Shown here: positions 51,762 through 61,510 of the stretch, piece by piece
Layout: each line of letters starts with the position of its first letter
Position numbering within the stretch: the stretch's first letter is position 1
Assembly: GCA_934661195.1 (NCBI GenBank)
Contig: CAKUJD010000006.1
Coordinates: forward strand, 139,346 to 203,345
DNA length: 64,000 nucleotides
Origin: an uncultured Muribaculaceae bacterium
GTDB lineage: Bacteria; Bacteroidota; Bacteroidia; Bacteroidales; Muribaculaceae
Direction: 5' to 3'
Made by a program: the position numbers and the translations under genes
Notes under the pieces: generated by a model
The model's input: only the letters and a program-made list of their open reading frames with translations
Database searches by the model: none
What the model was told of the DNA's origin: nothing

Positions 51762-52625
51762 CTACTTGCCTGCACCGCCGCGCAGGTCAATGCGGCGCAG
51801 CACCGTCACAATTTCGCCCTTGCGGTTGAGCAGGGCCATCTCGTTGTCGTTGATGCGCTTGCACGACTCCGTCTCCTCAAGCGCAAGCAGCATCTTGGTT
51901 TCGGTCTCAAGGTTGGGACACACGTTGTGCGACGACTTCAAGTCTTCAAACTGCACCGCCAGGTCCTTGCTGGGGTCGATGGTTACGATGCCGTTGATAA
52001 TGTTGCAGCCGCTGGTGGCGTTCACCGTGAGCATCTGAATGTCGATCACCATCTTCACGTTTTTGTCCACCACATTCACGCCGTTCAGCTCCTTCACTAT
52101 CCACGGGCCGTTGAGCAAATCCAGGTTCTGCCGCTTCAGGCGCATCACCACCTGGCCGCGCTGGTTCATCAGCGTCATGTAGTCGATGCTGAACAGGCGC
52201 GTTACCATGTAGTGGTCGGCCTCGGCCAGGGCGCGCATCACAGTGCGCTCCGAGGTCACGCTGTGGCAGCTCTTTTGTGTCTGAATCATGTTGGCAAACT
52301 TCAGCTTGCTGCCATTGAGGGCAAACGTGCCGTTGATGGCGTTGCAGCCGTTGTTGCCATACACGTTGTTGCCCCCGAAGTCAAGGTAGATGTAGGGGCG
52401 CTCGGCGGTTACCGCCGCCTTGCCTCGCACGCTTTCAATGGTCCACTCGCCATACAGCTGGCGGGCCGCGTTGGTGATGCGCACGGTGTCGGGCTTGGGC
52501 TTTGCTGCCGCAGCCTCAATCTTCACCTGCTGCTTCTCATATTTCTTTTTCTTCTTGCCTGCAAAAGCCTGCTCGGGCGCTGCGGCCACGGCTACAGCCA
52601 AAGCGGCAAGTATCCACTTGTTCAT
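51762..52625 (-). CDS. Secreted protein with two META (HslJ-like) domains
   Basis: A 287-residue secreted protein: signal peptide (MNKWILAALAVAVAAAPEQAFA), a Lys-rich linker (KKKKKYEKQQ) and two META domains in tandem. The first spans about 55-155, starting LYGEWTIESVRG and ending MTLMNQRGQVVMRLKR; the second starts LLNGPWIVKELNG and ends ALLNRKGEIVTVLRR. Each has the GCN/GCNIING turn (NGCNAINGTF and SGCNIINGIV). HslJ/META proteins are periplasmic or secreted and linked to stress or motility in other bacteria; no clear function is known. The start at 52625 is supported by a promoter at 52662-52693. Confidence 0.85.
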   Translation of the reverse strand: MNKWILAALAVAVAAAPEQAFAGKKKKKYEKQQVKIEAAAAKPKPDTVRITNAARQLYGEWTIESVRGKAAVTAERPYIYLDFGGNNVYGNNGCNAINGTFALNGSKLKFANMIQTQKSCHSVTSERTVMRALAEADHYMVTRLFSIDYMTLMNQRGQVVMRLKRQNLDLLNGPWIVKELNGVNVVDKNVKMVIDIQMLTVNATSGCNIINGIVTIDPSKDLAVQFEDLKSSHNVCPNLETETKMLLALEETESCKRINDNEMALLNRKGEIVTVLRRIDLRGGAGK

Positions 52626-52661
52626 GTCCGTTGAGTTCTTGAGTGTTAGTGTTTCAGCCTT

Positions 52662-52693
52662 CAAATTTCGCTATTTTCGCCCACATACGCAAA
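52662..52693 (-). promoter_or_regulatory. Promoter of the META protein gene
   Basis: On the minus strand TTTG (52690-52693), 20 bp, GAAATTTG (52662-52669): a near-consensus pair about 35 bp before the ATG. Confidence 0.6.
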
Positions 52694-52700
52694 CTTTTCA

Positions 52701-52766
52701 ATGATTAACGACACCTGCCCATGCCACAAGTGCCTGTCAAACTGCTCATTGTGCCGAAACTGCTAA
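52701..52766 (+). other. Cysteine-rich micro-ORF
   Basis: ATG at 52701 and TAA at 52764-52766 enclose a 21-codon frame. It encodes six Cys at positions 6, 8, 11, 15, 18 and 21, with His9, giving C-x-C-x2-C-x3-C-x2-C-x2-C. It lies between the META promoter and the promoter of the AT-rich lipoprotein gene. No good ribosome-binding site or dedicated promoter is obvious. Chance six-Cys clustering in 21 codons is unlikely, but the frame could be the remnant of a zinc- or iron-sulfur-binding gene. Confidence 0.3.
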
Positions 52767-52777
52767 TCGCCGCCATG

Positions 52778-52809
52778 GTTGCGAAAATCGAAAAAATATC
52801 GTAACTTCG
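52778..52809 (+). promoter_or_regulatory. Candidate promoter of the AT-rich lipoprotein gene
   Basis: GTTG (52778-52781), 20 bp, TAACTTCG (52802-52809): one mismatch in each box. The ATG follows at 52826, leaving a very short leader. Confidence 0.45.
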
Positions 52810-52825
52810 GCCAAAAGAAATAGTT

Positions 52826-53182
52826 ATGAAGAAATTAGCAATTATATTTATCCTGTTAGTGAGTCTGGTTAGTTGTGGCGAACCACCGCTAACTGTTAAG
52901 TATAGACTAGAATACCTTAAAGTAGGAGATACAACGAAGATTGAGTATAAAGAACTGTTTCAAGCTTATTATTTAACGATAAGCAACGATACTATTACTA
53001 TTGAATATCCAAGTAAAATCTGGGGTAATTCTTTTTATTATAAAAGGACTGAAACAAACTACCCTAAAAGGAAACTGAGAGTAGAAGGAGATAGCGTTAT
53101 AGTCTCTACTAGGGAATTAAAAGGACTATATATTGTTGATTTATATACTGAAAGTGAAGAGTTAATATATAGAAGGATATAG
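52826..53182 (+). CDS. AT-rich lipoprotein of unknown function
   Basis: A 118-residue lipoprotein: signal MKKLAIIFILLVSLVSC (lipobox LVSC, Cys17), then a beta-rich mature part (LTVKYRLEYLKVGD, ISNDTITIEYPSK, RVEGDSVIVSTREL). Its codons are strikingly AT-rich (TTA, ATA, AGA, AAA favoured), unlike the GC-rich, CTG/CTC-using neighbours on both sides, which points to recent transfer or a different mutational history. No family recognised. It stands alone between the META and TPR genes. Confidence 0.75.
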   Translation: MKKLAIIFILLVSLVSCGEPPLTVKYRLEYLKVGDTTKIEYKELFQAYYLTISNDTITIEYPSKIWGNSFYYKRTETNYPKRKLRVEGDSVIVSTRELKGLYIVDLYTESEELIYRRI

Positions 53183-53267
53183 AAAAGTGAATCAGCACTT
53201 GCTTGTTGAAATTTACGGCCCTCAGCCCGTACCCTATGTGGTTAATGAAGCATAAAATAACTGATAT

Positions 53268-53300
53268 TTTGGGCCATTACTGCCCAAACCGCTATTTTTG
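53268..53300 (+). promoter_or_regulatory. Promoter of the TPR protein gene
   Basis: TTTG (53268-53271), 21 bp, TATTTTTG (53293-53300): consensus -33/-7. The -7 box includes the TTG at 53298, so that codon cannot be the start of the TPR protein. Confidence 0.7.
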
Positions 53301-53327
53301 CAGAAAAATTGCATACTCACGTATATA

Positions 53328-55412
53328 TTGGAAACAATTAAGCACATATCACTGCGCCTGCTCGTGGTGGCCGCAATCGCGCTGGCCGCTGCCGCTCAGG
53401 CTGTGGCGCAAATCAACGTGGAGCAGGTGGTGAAGATAGGCCGCAACGCCCTCTACTTCGAAGACTACATCCTGTCCATCCAGTACTTCAACCAGGCCAT
53501 CAACGCCCGGCCTAATCTGGCCGAGCCATACTTCTACCGCGCCGTGGCCAAGCTCAGCCTTGAGGACTACAAGGGCGCCGAGGCCGACGCCTCGATGTGC
53601 ATCGAGCGCAACCCGTTCATCACCGATGCCTACCAGGTGCGCGGCGTGGCGCGTCAAAACCAGCGCAAGTTTGCCGACGCCATTGCCGACTACACCCACG
53701 GCCTCGGCCTGATGCCCGAAGACAAGGCCTTCTTGCTCAACCGCGCCGTGTGTGAGCAGGAGGAGAAGCAATACGACGCTTCGGCGGCCGACTATGCCCG
53801 CCTGCTGCGCCTCGACTCAAAAAACGACCGCGGCTATCTGGGCCTTGCCCAGCTCAACTTGGCCCAGGCCGACACCGCCGCCGCGCTGGCCAATGTGGCC
53901 CGCAGCATCGAAATCAACCGCGACAACGTGAACGCCTACCTGATGCGCGCCGAGATACTCATGCGCCGCGACAGCTTCGCCTTGGCCCTGCCCGACATGG
54001 ACCAGGCCATAAAGCTCGAACCGCACAACGCCGGCTACTTCATCAACCGGGCCTATATGAAATACAAGACCGACGACTACTTCGGCGCCATGGCCGACTA
54101 CAACTATGCTGTCGATCTCGACCCCACCAGCATGGAGGCACACTTCAACCGAGGCATGCTCAACGCTCAGGTGGGCGAGACCAACAAGGCCATCGACGAC
54201 TTCACCTTTGTGCTGCGCACCGACTCGCACAACTTCATGGCCCGCTACAACCGTGCGCTGCTCTACTACCGCACTGGCCAGATGAGCCGCGCCATAAGCG
54301 ACTTCAACGCCGTGCTGGCCAAGTACCCCAAGTTTGAGGCCGGCTACATGGCGCGCGGCGAGGCCAAGCGGCGCATGGGCGACGCCAAGGGCTGCGAGCG
54401 CGACTTTGCCACAGCCGTGGCCATAATGAAGCGCCGCGGTGTGCACTACAGCGACTACAACCCCGCCAACGCCGAGGCCGCCGCAGCCGCCAACCCCAAG
54501 GCCGCCGACGCCCCAGGTACCAGTGCCGAGACCGACACCGCGCAGACACTGACGCGCTTCAACGAGCTGCTCACTGTGAAGACCGACAGCAAAATCAAGC
54601 CCGAGTACGCCAACCGCTCGCGAGGCCACATTCAGAACACCGACGTCGAGGTTGCCCCCGAACCCATGTTCTCGCTCACCTATTTCGCGCCCGACAACAA
54701 ACTCAATGGGCGCACCAACTACCTCAGGGAAGTCACCGAGGTCAACCAAAGCCACCTGCTGGGCACCGACGTGGGCATCTCCGGCACCATGCCGCAGCTC
54801 ACAGAAGACCAGATCAAGGCCCGGTTCAGCAGCGTTGACTACTACAATGGCATGCTGGCCGTGTCCAACCCGCGCTCCATCGACTACTTTGGCCGCGCCA
54901 TGGACTACCTGATGCTCAAAAATCCCGCCGCCGCCATCGACGACGCCACGCGAGCCATAGCCAAGAGCCCCAAGTTTGCGCTGGCCTACTTCCTGCGCGC
55001 CAACGCCCGCTTCATGCAGCACCAGATGAGCGAGGGCGGCAACGCCACTGCCGACGCCGCCCTCAAGCCCGCCCAGGGCCAGGCCGCCCACATGCTCCGC
55101 GGACGCGAGGAGGCGCAGGCCCTGACGCAGGTCATCGCCGACCTCGACAGCACGCTCAAGCTGTCGCCGGCCAACGTGTATGCCGTCTTCGACAAGGGCA
55201 ACGCCTACATGCTTATGGCCGACTACACCTCTGCCATCAGCTGCTACACCCGGGCCATCGAGATGAAGCCCGACATGGGCGAGGCCTACTACAACCGCGG
55301 CCTCATGTATATGCGCATGGGCAACCGCCAGCGCGGCGTGGCCGACATGAGCAAGGCCGGCGAGCTGGGCATCCTGCCCAGCTACAACGTGCTCAAGCGC
55401 ATGGCCCGGTAG
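53328..55412 (+). CDS. Large secreted TPR-repeat protein, probable TTG start
   Basis: A 694-residue protein with a signal peptide (ETIKHISLRLLVVAAIALAA, cut near AVAQ) and about fourteen TPR units from residue 30 to the end, for example YILSIQYFNQAINARPNLAEPYFYRAVA, AISDFNAVLAKYPKFEAGYMARGEAKRRMG and SAISCYTRAIEMKPDMGEAYYNRGLMYMRMG. A TPR-free, Pro/Thr-containing stretch lies about 370-470. TPR arrays bind other proteins, probably in the periplasm here. The start is inferred: no ATG precedes the signal, TTG 53298 lies in the promoter, and TTG 53328 gives a normal signal peptide. Confidence 0.88.
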   Translation: METIKHISLRLLVVAAIALAAAAQAVAQINVEQVVKIGRNALYFEDYILSIQYFNQAINARPNLAEPYFYRAVAKLSLEDYKGAEADASMCIERNPFITDAYQVRGVARQNQRKFADAIADYTHGLGLMPEDKAFLLNRAVCEQEEKQYDASAADYARLLRLDSKNDRGYLGLAQLNLAQADTAAALANVARSIEINRDNVNAYLMRAEILMRRDSFALALPDMDQAIKLEPHNAGYFINRAYMKYKTDDYFGAMADYNYAVDLDPTSMEAHFNRGMLNAQVGETNKAIDDFTFVLRTDSHNFMARYNRALLYYRTGQMSRAISDFNAVLAKYPKFEAGYMARGEAKRRMGDAKGCERDFATAVAIMKRRGVHYSDYNPANAEAAAAANPKAADAPGTSAETDTAQTLTRFNELLTVKTDSKIKPEYANRSRGHIQNTDVEVAPEPMFSLTYFAPDNKLNGRTNYLREVTEVNQSHLLGTDVGISGTMPQLTEDQIKARFSSVDYYNGMLAVSNPRSIDYFGRAMDYLMLKNPAAAIDDATRAIAKSPKFALAYFLRANARFMQHQMSEGGNATADAALKPAQGQAAHMLRGREEAQALTQVIADLDSTLKLSPANVYAVFDKGNAYMLMADYTSAISCYTRAIEMKPDMGEAYYNRGLMYMRMGNRQRGVADMSKAGELGILPSYNVLKRMAR

Positions 55413-55500
55413 GGGGGGGGCTGCTGGCGCCCAAAAAGGTGGGGAACGGCGCAAAAACATTTTTTTTGCCCGCAATGATCCTTATTCAACTCAAAACTAT

Positions 55501-55508
55501 TAAATTTG
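55501..55508 (+). promoter_or_regulatory. Candidate -7 box before thrS
   Basis: TAAATTTG, 68 bp before the thrS ATG; the -33 element is not evident at normal spacing. Confidence 0.4.
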
Positions 55509-55575
55509 CACCAATTTATATGTTGAATATTGTGCTCTTGTATCGCACAAGTAAAAAAGAAATTCAAAAGACATT

Positions 55576-57510
<1,935 letters not shown>

Positions 57511-57519
57511 AATTACTTG

Positions 57520-58221
57520 ATGGAGAAAAAACCATTTTGGACAGGTCCTAAGCGACCGGCTTTCAGTAGCAACAACAGTGGCCCGCGCCCCATGGGCGGC
57601 CGTGGCCGCGATGCCCGTCGTGGCGGCAGAAAAAACGATAAGGACAGCCACGCTATCAATGAGCAGATACGCCACCGCGAAGTGCGCCTTGTGGGCGACA
57701 ACGTGGAGGAGGGTATCTACCCCATTGTGAAGGCGCAGAAGATTGCCGACGAGCAGGGACTCGACCTCATTGAAATAGCACCGATGGCCAAGCCGCCAGT
57801 GTGCAAAATCATGGACTACCAGAAGTTCCTTTACCAGCAGCGCAAGCGCCTGAAGGAGCAGAAGGCCAAGTCGACCAAAGTGGTGGTCAAGGAAATACGC
57901 TTCGGGCCGCAGACCGACGCGCACGACTACGACTTTAAGCTGAAGCACGCCATCGGCTTCCTGCAAGACGGAGCCAAGGTGAAGTCGTATGTGTTCTTCA
58001 AGGGCCGCTCAATCCTGTTTAAGGAGCAGGGCGAGACTCTGCTGCTGCGCTTTGCCAACGACCTTGAGGACTATGGCAAGCTCGACCAGATGCCCGTGCT
58101 GGAGGGCAAGCGCATGACCATTATGATTTCTCCAAAAAAGGTGGCTCCCGCCAAGAAGAAAGACGCCGCTCCTGCCAAAAAGGAAGGAGCCGACGCCCCT
58201 GCGGAGACTGCTGGAGAGTAA
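57520..58221 (+). CDS. infC: Translation initiation factor IF-3
   Basis: A 233-residue IF-3. The conserved core begins [16 protein letters not shown] and includes [44 protein letters not shown] and [14 protein letters not shown] Gly/Arg/Ser-rich N-terminal extension of about 40 residues and an Ala/Lys/Pro-rich C-terminal tail ([17 protein letters not shown]) are Bacteroidota features. IF-3 blocks subunit joining and checks the start codon. ATG 57520 is chosen; the TTG three bases upstream would add one residue. It starts 9 bp after thrS. Confidence 0.95.
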   Translation: MEKKPFWTGPKRPAFSSNNSGPRPMGGRGRDARRGGRKNDKDSHAINEQIRHREVRLVGDNVEEGIYPIVKAQKIADEQGLDLIEIAPMAKPPVCKIMDYQKFLYQQRKRLKEQKAKSTKVVVKEIRFGPQTDAHDYDFKLKHAIGFLQDGAKVKSYVFFKGRSILFKEQGETLLLRFANDLEDYGKLDQMPVLEGKRMTIMISPKKVAPAKKKDAAPAKKEGADAPAETAGE

Positions 58222-58336
58222 TCGCTTTCCGCCACCGGCGGCAAAGCTGAAAGCAACTGAGAGAGAAGAAGGGCATCAGGCTTGGTAAGTGCCTGTTCCC
58301 GCTACAAATAAATAATTTTTTTAAACAAAAAGCAAA

Positions 58337-58534
58337 ATGCCAAAAGTTAAGACTAATTCCGGTGCCAAAAAAAGGTTCACCTTTACCGGAACAGGAAAGA
58401 TTAAAAGAAAACATGCTTACAAAAGTCACATCTTGACAAAGAAGACTAAGAAGCAGAAGCGTAACCTCACCCACGTCAGCATCGTTGACAAGGCCAACCT
58501 CAACAGCATCCGTCTGCTCCTCGTTAAGAAGTAA
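58337..58534 (+). CDS. rpmI: 50S ribosomal protein L35
   Basis: A 65-residue basic protein, [20 protein letters not shown] at the start and [20 protein letters not shown] at the end, the full normal length of L35. It is part of the 50S subunit. It lies 115 bp after infC and 149 bp before rplT, a longer gap than usual within this operon. Between it and rplT is a short GC hairpin that may control L20 synthesis. Confidence 0.97.
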   Translation: MPKVKTNSGAKKRFTFTGTGKIKRKHAYKSHILTKKTKKQKRNLTHVSIVDKANLNSIRLLLVKK

Positions 58535-58634
58535 GCAGCCGCTCGCCAAGAGTCAAATAAGAAATCAAGGTTATCACTTTTAATCTAAAGAGATTTTAAT
58601 CATTTTTACTAACAGAGTGCTTAGCTCAAAAGGG

Positions 58635-58653
58635 CAGCCCGCCTGACGGGCTG
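58635..58653 (+). other. Hairpin in the rpmI-rplT gap (possible L20 leader element)
   Basis: CAGCCCG (58635-58641) pairs with CGGGCTG (58647-58653) around CCTGA, 30 bp before the rplT ATG. L20 is known to bind its own mRNA in other bacteria; whether this is such a site is unproven. No T-run follows, so it is not a terminator. Confidence 0.35.
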
Positions 58654-58683
58654 ACGCTAACATTCAAAATTCAATTTAAAAAA

Positions 58684-59034
58684 ATGCCAAGATCAGTAAA
58701 TCACGTAGCTTCAAGAGCAAAACGTAAAAAGATTTTAAAACTTACAAGAGGTTATTATGGCGCCCGCAAAAACGTGTGGACCGTTGCCAAAAACACTTGG
58801 GAGAAGGGTCTCACCTACGCTTACCGCGATCGTAAGAACAAGAAACGCAACTTCCGTGCACTGTGGATCCAGCGTATCAACGCTGCCGCTCGCCTCGAAG
58901 ACCTTTCTTACTCTAAGCTCATGGGCCTGATTCACAAGGCAGGTATCGAGATTAACCGCAAGGTGCTCGCCGACCTGGCTATGAACAACCCCGAGGCTTT
59001 CAAGGCCATCGTTGAGAAAGCCAAGAAGGCTTAA
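58684..59034 (+). CDS. rplT: 50S ribosomal protein L20
   Basis: A 116-residue basic protein with the L20 landmarks [39 protein letters not shown] and [43 protein letters not shown]. It assembles early on 23S rRNA and in other bacteria represses its own operon. The start has a poly-A leader. A terminator follows 47 bp after the stop, then the structured RNA at 59220. Confidence 0.97.
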   Translation: MPRSVNHVASRAKRKKILKLTRGYYGARKNVWTVAKNTWEKGLTYAYRDRKNKKRNFRALWIQRINAAARLEDLSYSKLMGLIHKAGIEINRKVLADLAMNNPEAFKAIVEKAKKA

Positions 59035-59080
59035 AGGCAATATCCTCTCCCATATTCAACAGCGATTGAATAAAGGCAAT

Positions 59081-59121
59081 GCAAAAAGCCGCTTCACACC
59101 CGCGTGTGGGGCGGCTTTTGC
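59081..59121 (+). terminator. Terminator of the thrS-infC-rpmI-rplT operon
   Basis: GCAAAAAGCCGC (59081-59092) pairs with GCGGCTTTTGC (59111-59121); a CACAC/GTGTG hairpin lies within. TTTT is part of the right arm. Confidence 0.8.
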
Positions 59122-59181
59122 ATTTCAGCACGTAGCTGTGCCAACCGCGTTGAAAATTATGGCAAATTATTGCCCGCATAA

Positions 59182-59213
59182 TTTGGTGGAGTGGACAACA
59201 ATCACTAAATTTG
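59182..59213 (+). promoter_or_regulatory. Promoter of the RNA downstream of rplT
   Basis: TTTG (59182-59185), exactly 20 bp, TAAATTTG (59206-59213): perfect Bacteroidota promoter with no CDS behind it. Confidence 0.85.
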
Positions 59214-59219
59214 CATCAG

Positions 59220-59475
59220 TTAAGAGTAACGAAAATAACAACCACATCAAAGTCGATCGGGATACTCATCAAATTATAATTGAAATGCCGAGTCAAGCAT
59301 TTTTGCCAATGGCGGGCCCCAACCGACGAGGTGTTCCTTCCGGAACCGGGGGATTACAAAGGCACTGATGCCCTCAAATCCTGTATTTATCGGAGTTTCA
59401 TCACATCCTTTGATGTGGCTTCTCATAGCAGAGCCTGCGGCCAAGCAATTGCGGCCGCAGGCTCTTGCGCTTTTT
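59220..59475 (+). ncRNA. Bacteroidales-1-like structured RNA
   Basis: A consensus promoter (59182-59213) predicts a start near 59220 and a strong terminator ends at about 59475, giving about 250 nt with no credible CDS. A perfect 11-bp long-range helix, CCACATCAAAG (59242-59252) with CTTTGATGTGG (59408-59418), closes most of the molecule, and the inner part can form further stems. From memory, the Bacteroidales-1 motif is described as a Bacteroidales RNA bounded by such a promoter and terminator and often found just downstream of rplT, which is exactly this place. It has been discussed as a 6S-like RNA; I cannot confirm that from sequence alone. Confidence 0.8.
59430..59475 (+). terminator. 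Terminator of the RNA downstream of rplT
   Basis: AGAGCCTGCGGCC (59430-59442) pairs perfectly with its complement at 59453-59465, 10-base loop, followed by TGCGCTTTTT. Confidence 0.85.
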
Positions 59476-59493
59476 AATGACAAAAAAACTCAT

Positions 59494-59501
59494 TAACTTT
59501 G
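59494..59501 (+). promoter_or_regulatory. Candidate -7 box before the DUF1599 gene
   Basis: TAACTTTG directly behind the preceding terminator; -33 element weak (TTG at 26 bp). Confidence 0.45.
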
Positions 59502-59565
59502 CACTGCCATGCCCGGCACGGCTGGGCGCGGCGCACTCACAGTTTAAGCAAAGCATCTGTATTAT

Positions 59566-60123
59566 ATGGCTCAAGACACAAGCAAAGAGTATGACCAGGT
59601 GGTGGCCGAGTGCCGCACCATGTTTGTCAACAAAATGAAGGATTACGGCCCATCGTGGCGCATCCTGCGCCCCGAGTCGGTCACCGACCAGATATTCATC
59701 AAGGCCAAGCGCATACGCACTCTTGAAATCAACGGCGAAAGCAAGGTGGGCGAGGGCATATGGCCCGAATTTGTGGGCATCATCAACTATGGCGTCATCG
59801 GCATGATTCAGCTGGCGCGCGGCTGTGCCGGCAGTGTCGACATGACCTCCGACGACGCCCTCGCGCTCTACGACAGGCTTATGGCCGACACCAAGCGCCT
59901 AATGATGGCCAAGAACGCCGACTATGGCGAGGCTTGGCGCGACATGCGCCTGCACAGCTACACCGACCTCATCCTCACCAAACTAATGCGCGTGAAGCAG
60001 ATTGAGGCCCACGGCGGCGCCACAATTGTGAGCGAGGGCATAGCGGCCAACTACCAGGACATGATCAACTACTCTGTGTTTGCGCTCATCAAGCGCAACG
60101 AGGAGCGGGGGAGCGCGCAATGA
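59566..60123 (+). CDS. DUF1599 protein with internal duplication
   Basis: A 185-residue protein made of two similar halves. The first has MKDYGPSWRILRPESVTDQIFIKAKRI ... VGIINYGVIGMIQL, the second NADYGEAWRDMRLHSYTDLILTKLMRV ... DMINYSVFALIK. Each half shows a DYG-x-(S/A)-WR and an INY motif with acidic residues, as in DUF1599, which is remotely MazG/nucleotide-pyrophosphohydrolase-like; catalysis is unproven. Its stop overlaps the start of the DoxX-like gene (ATGA at 60120-60123), as is usual in Bacteroidales, where DUF1599, BT_3928 and tpiA stand together. Confidence 0.85.
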   Translation: MAQDTSKEYDQVVAECRTMFVNKMKDYGPSWRILRPESVTDQIFIKAKRIRTLEINGESKVGEGIWPEFVGIINYGVIGMIQLARGCAGSVDMTSDDALALYDRLMADTKRLMMAKNADYGEAWRDMRLHSYTDLILTKLMRVKQIEAHGGATIVSEGIAANYQDMINYSVFALIKRNEERGSAQ

Positions 60124-61445
60124 TCAAGGCTCATTCGGCCGTGGCACGCTACTCAGCGTCGTGGGCCAACCGGCTCGCGGTGCTCGCGCTGCGCCTTGCG
60201 GTGGGGGGCGTGTTCATGTATTCCGGCTTTGTCAAGGCCGTCGATCCCACGGGCAGCTACTATAAGTTCATCGACTACGCCCAGGCTCTGGGCTGGCACT
60301 GGCTGCTGGGCTTCACACTGTTTGGCGCCTTTGCCGTGGCCATAGTGGAGTTTGTGCTCGGCCTGCTGGTGGCCGTCGGAGCCTGCCGCCGCGGTGCGCC
60401 GGTGCTGATGCTGCTAATGATGGCCGCCATGCTTCCGCTCACCCTGTGGCTGGCCGTTACAGGAGCAGTGCCCGACTGCGGCTGCTTTGGCGACGCCTGG
60501 GTCATAAGCAACTGGGCCACATTCTGGAAAAACGTGGCCCTGACCGCCGCCATAGCCTATCTGGCCGTGTTCAACCGCAGCCTGCACAGCGTGTATGGCC
60601 CGGCGGTGCAGTGGGTGGTGATGCTCCTTGCGTTCCTCTATCCGCTGGCCATAGCGGTGGCGGGCTATGCCACGCAGCCGCTCATCGACTTCCGGCCATA
60701 TCCCGTTGGCACCAGCCTTGCCCCGCGCCACACCGACGCCACGCAAGCCGGCTCCGACTTTGAGTATATATATGAGAAGGGTGGGGTGCAGCGCGCCTTT
60801 GGCATCGACAGCTTGCCGGGCGACGACTGGAGCTATGTGGACCGACGCCTCAAGGCCGGCAAACCCGATCCCGTGGCGGCCTCCGATGCCGAAGCCATCA
60901 CCGTCTACGACCACGGTGACGACGTCACCGCCGAGGTGTTCGACCCCGACCGCCAGCAGTTGCTAATCCTGTTTCCCGACCTTGCCGGCGTCAATATCTC
61001 GTACACCTATATGGTCAACGAACTGTGCGACTTCGCCCAGACGCGCGGAGCCGACGTCTATGGACTCACATCGGGCACCGCAGCCGAGATCGATGAGTGG
61101 CGCGACATCTCGATGGCCGCCTATCCGCTCTACAGCGTCGACGACTCGCAGCTGAAGATGCTGGCGCGCGGCAACCCCGCGGTGGTGATGCTCTCGGGCG
61201 GACGCATAATGTGGAAGCGCACACTCAGCTCCATCGATCCCGCCCGCCTCGACGACAGCCTTGCCACACTGCAGCAGCTGGGCTCCGACATGCAGCCGCA
61301 GCGCACCCTGCACCGCCTCACGGCCGCCCTTGTGGCCGCACTGGCCATTATGCTGGCTGTCAACCGTTCGCACCGCCTCGCCTTGCTGCTTGTGCGCCGC
61401 GCAAAACGCAAAAAAAGCAAAACGGACAACGATAATAAAAAATAA
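60120..61445 (+). CDS. BT_3928-family DoxX/MauE-like membrane protein
   Basis: A 441-residue membrane protein. The N-terminal half has about four to six spans with DoxX/MauE-like features (LRLAVGGVFMYSGFVKAVDPTG, YAQALGWHWLLG) and a Cys pair CGCF in GAVPDCGCFGDAW. The C-terminal half (about 190-400) is a soluble domain with a thioredoxin-like look, followed by a last span and an RRAKRKKSK tail. MauE-type proteins support disulfide formation, so a redox role in the envelope is plausible but unproven. It is coupled to the DUF1599 gene by a 4-bp overlap and lies 65 bp before tpiA. Confidence 0.85.
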   Translation: MIKAHSAVARYSASWANRLAVLALRLAVGGVFMYSGFVKAVDPTGSYYKFIDYAQALGWHWLLGFTLFGAFAVAIVEFVLGLLVAVGACRRGAPVLMLLMMAAMLPLTLWLAVTGAVPDCGCFGDAWVISNWATFWKNVALTAAIAYLAVFNRSLHSVYGPAVQWVVMLLAFLYPLAIAVAGYATQPLIDFRPYPVGTSLAPRHTDATQAGSDFEYIYEKGGVQRAFGIDSLPGDDWSYVDRRLKAGKPDPVAASDAEAITVYDHGDDVTAEVFDPDRQQLLILFPDLAGVNISYTYMVNELCDFAQTRGADVYGLTSGTAAEIDEWRDISMAAYPLYSVDDSQLKMLARGNPAVVMLSGGRIMWKRTLSSIDPARLDDSLATLQQLGSDMQPQRTLHRLTAALVAALAIMLAVNRSHRLALLLVRRAKRKKSKTDNDNKK

Positions 61446-61450
61446 AGCAC

Positions 61451-61458
61451 TAACTTTG
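61451..61458 (+). promoter_or_regulatory. Candidate -7 box before tpiA
   Basis: TAACTTTG, 52 bp before the ATG; no clear -33. Confidence 0.4.
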
Positions 61459-61510
61459 CAATCGAAACACAGAAAATTACGATTTAAAAACAAAAATATT
61501 TTTTAAAGCA

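Noticed and set aside
59012..59368. A 118-codon plus-strand frame running through the rplT terminator
   Set aside because: It starts inside rplT, crosses the terminator and the next promoter, and covers the structured RNA; no protein similarity.
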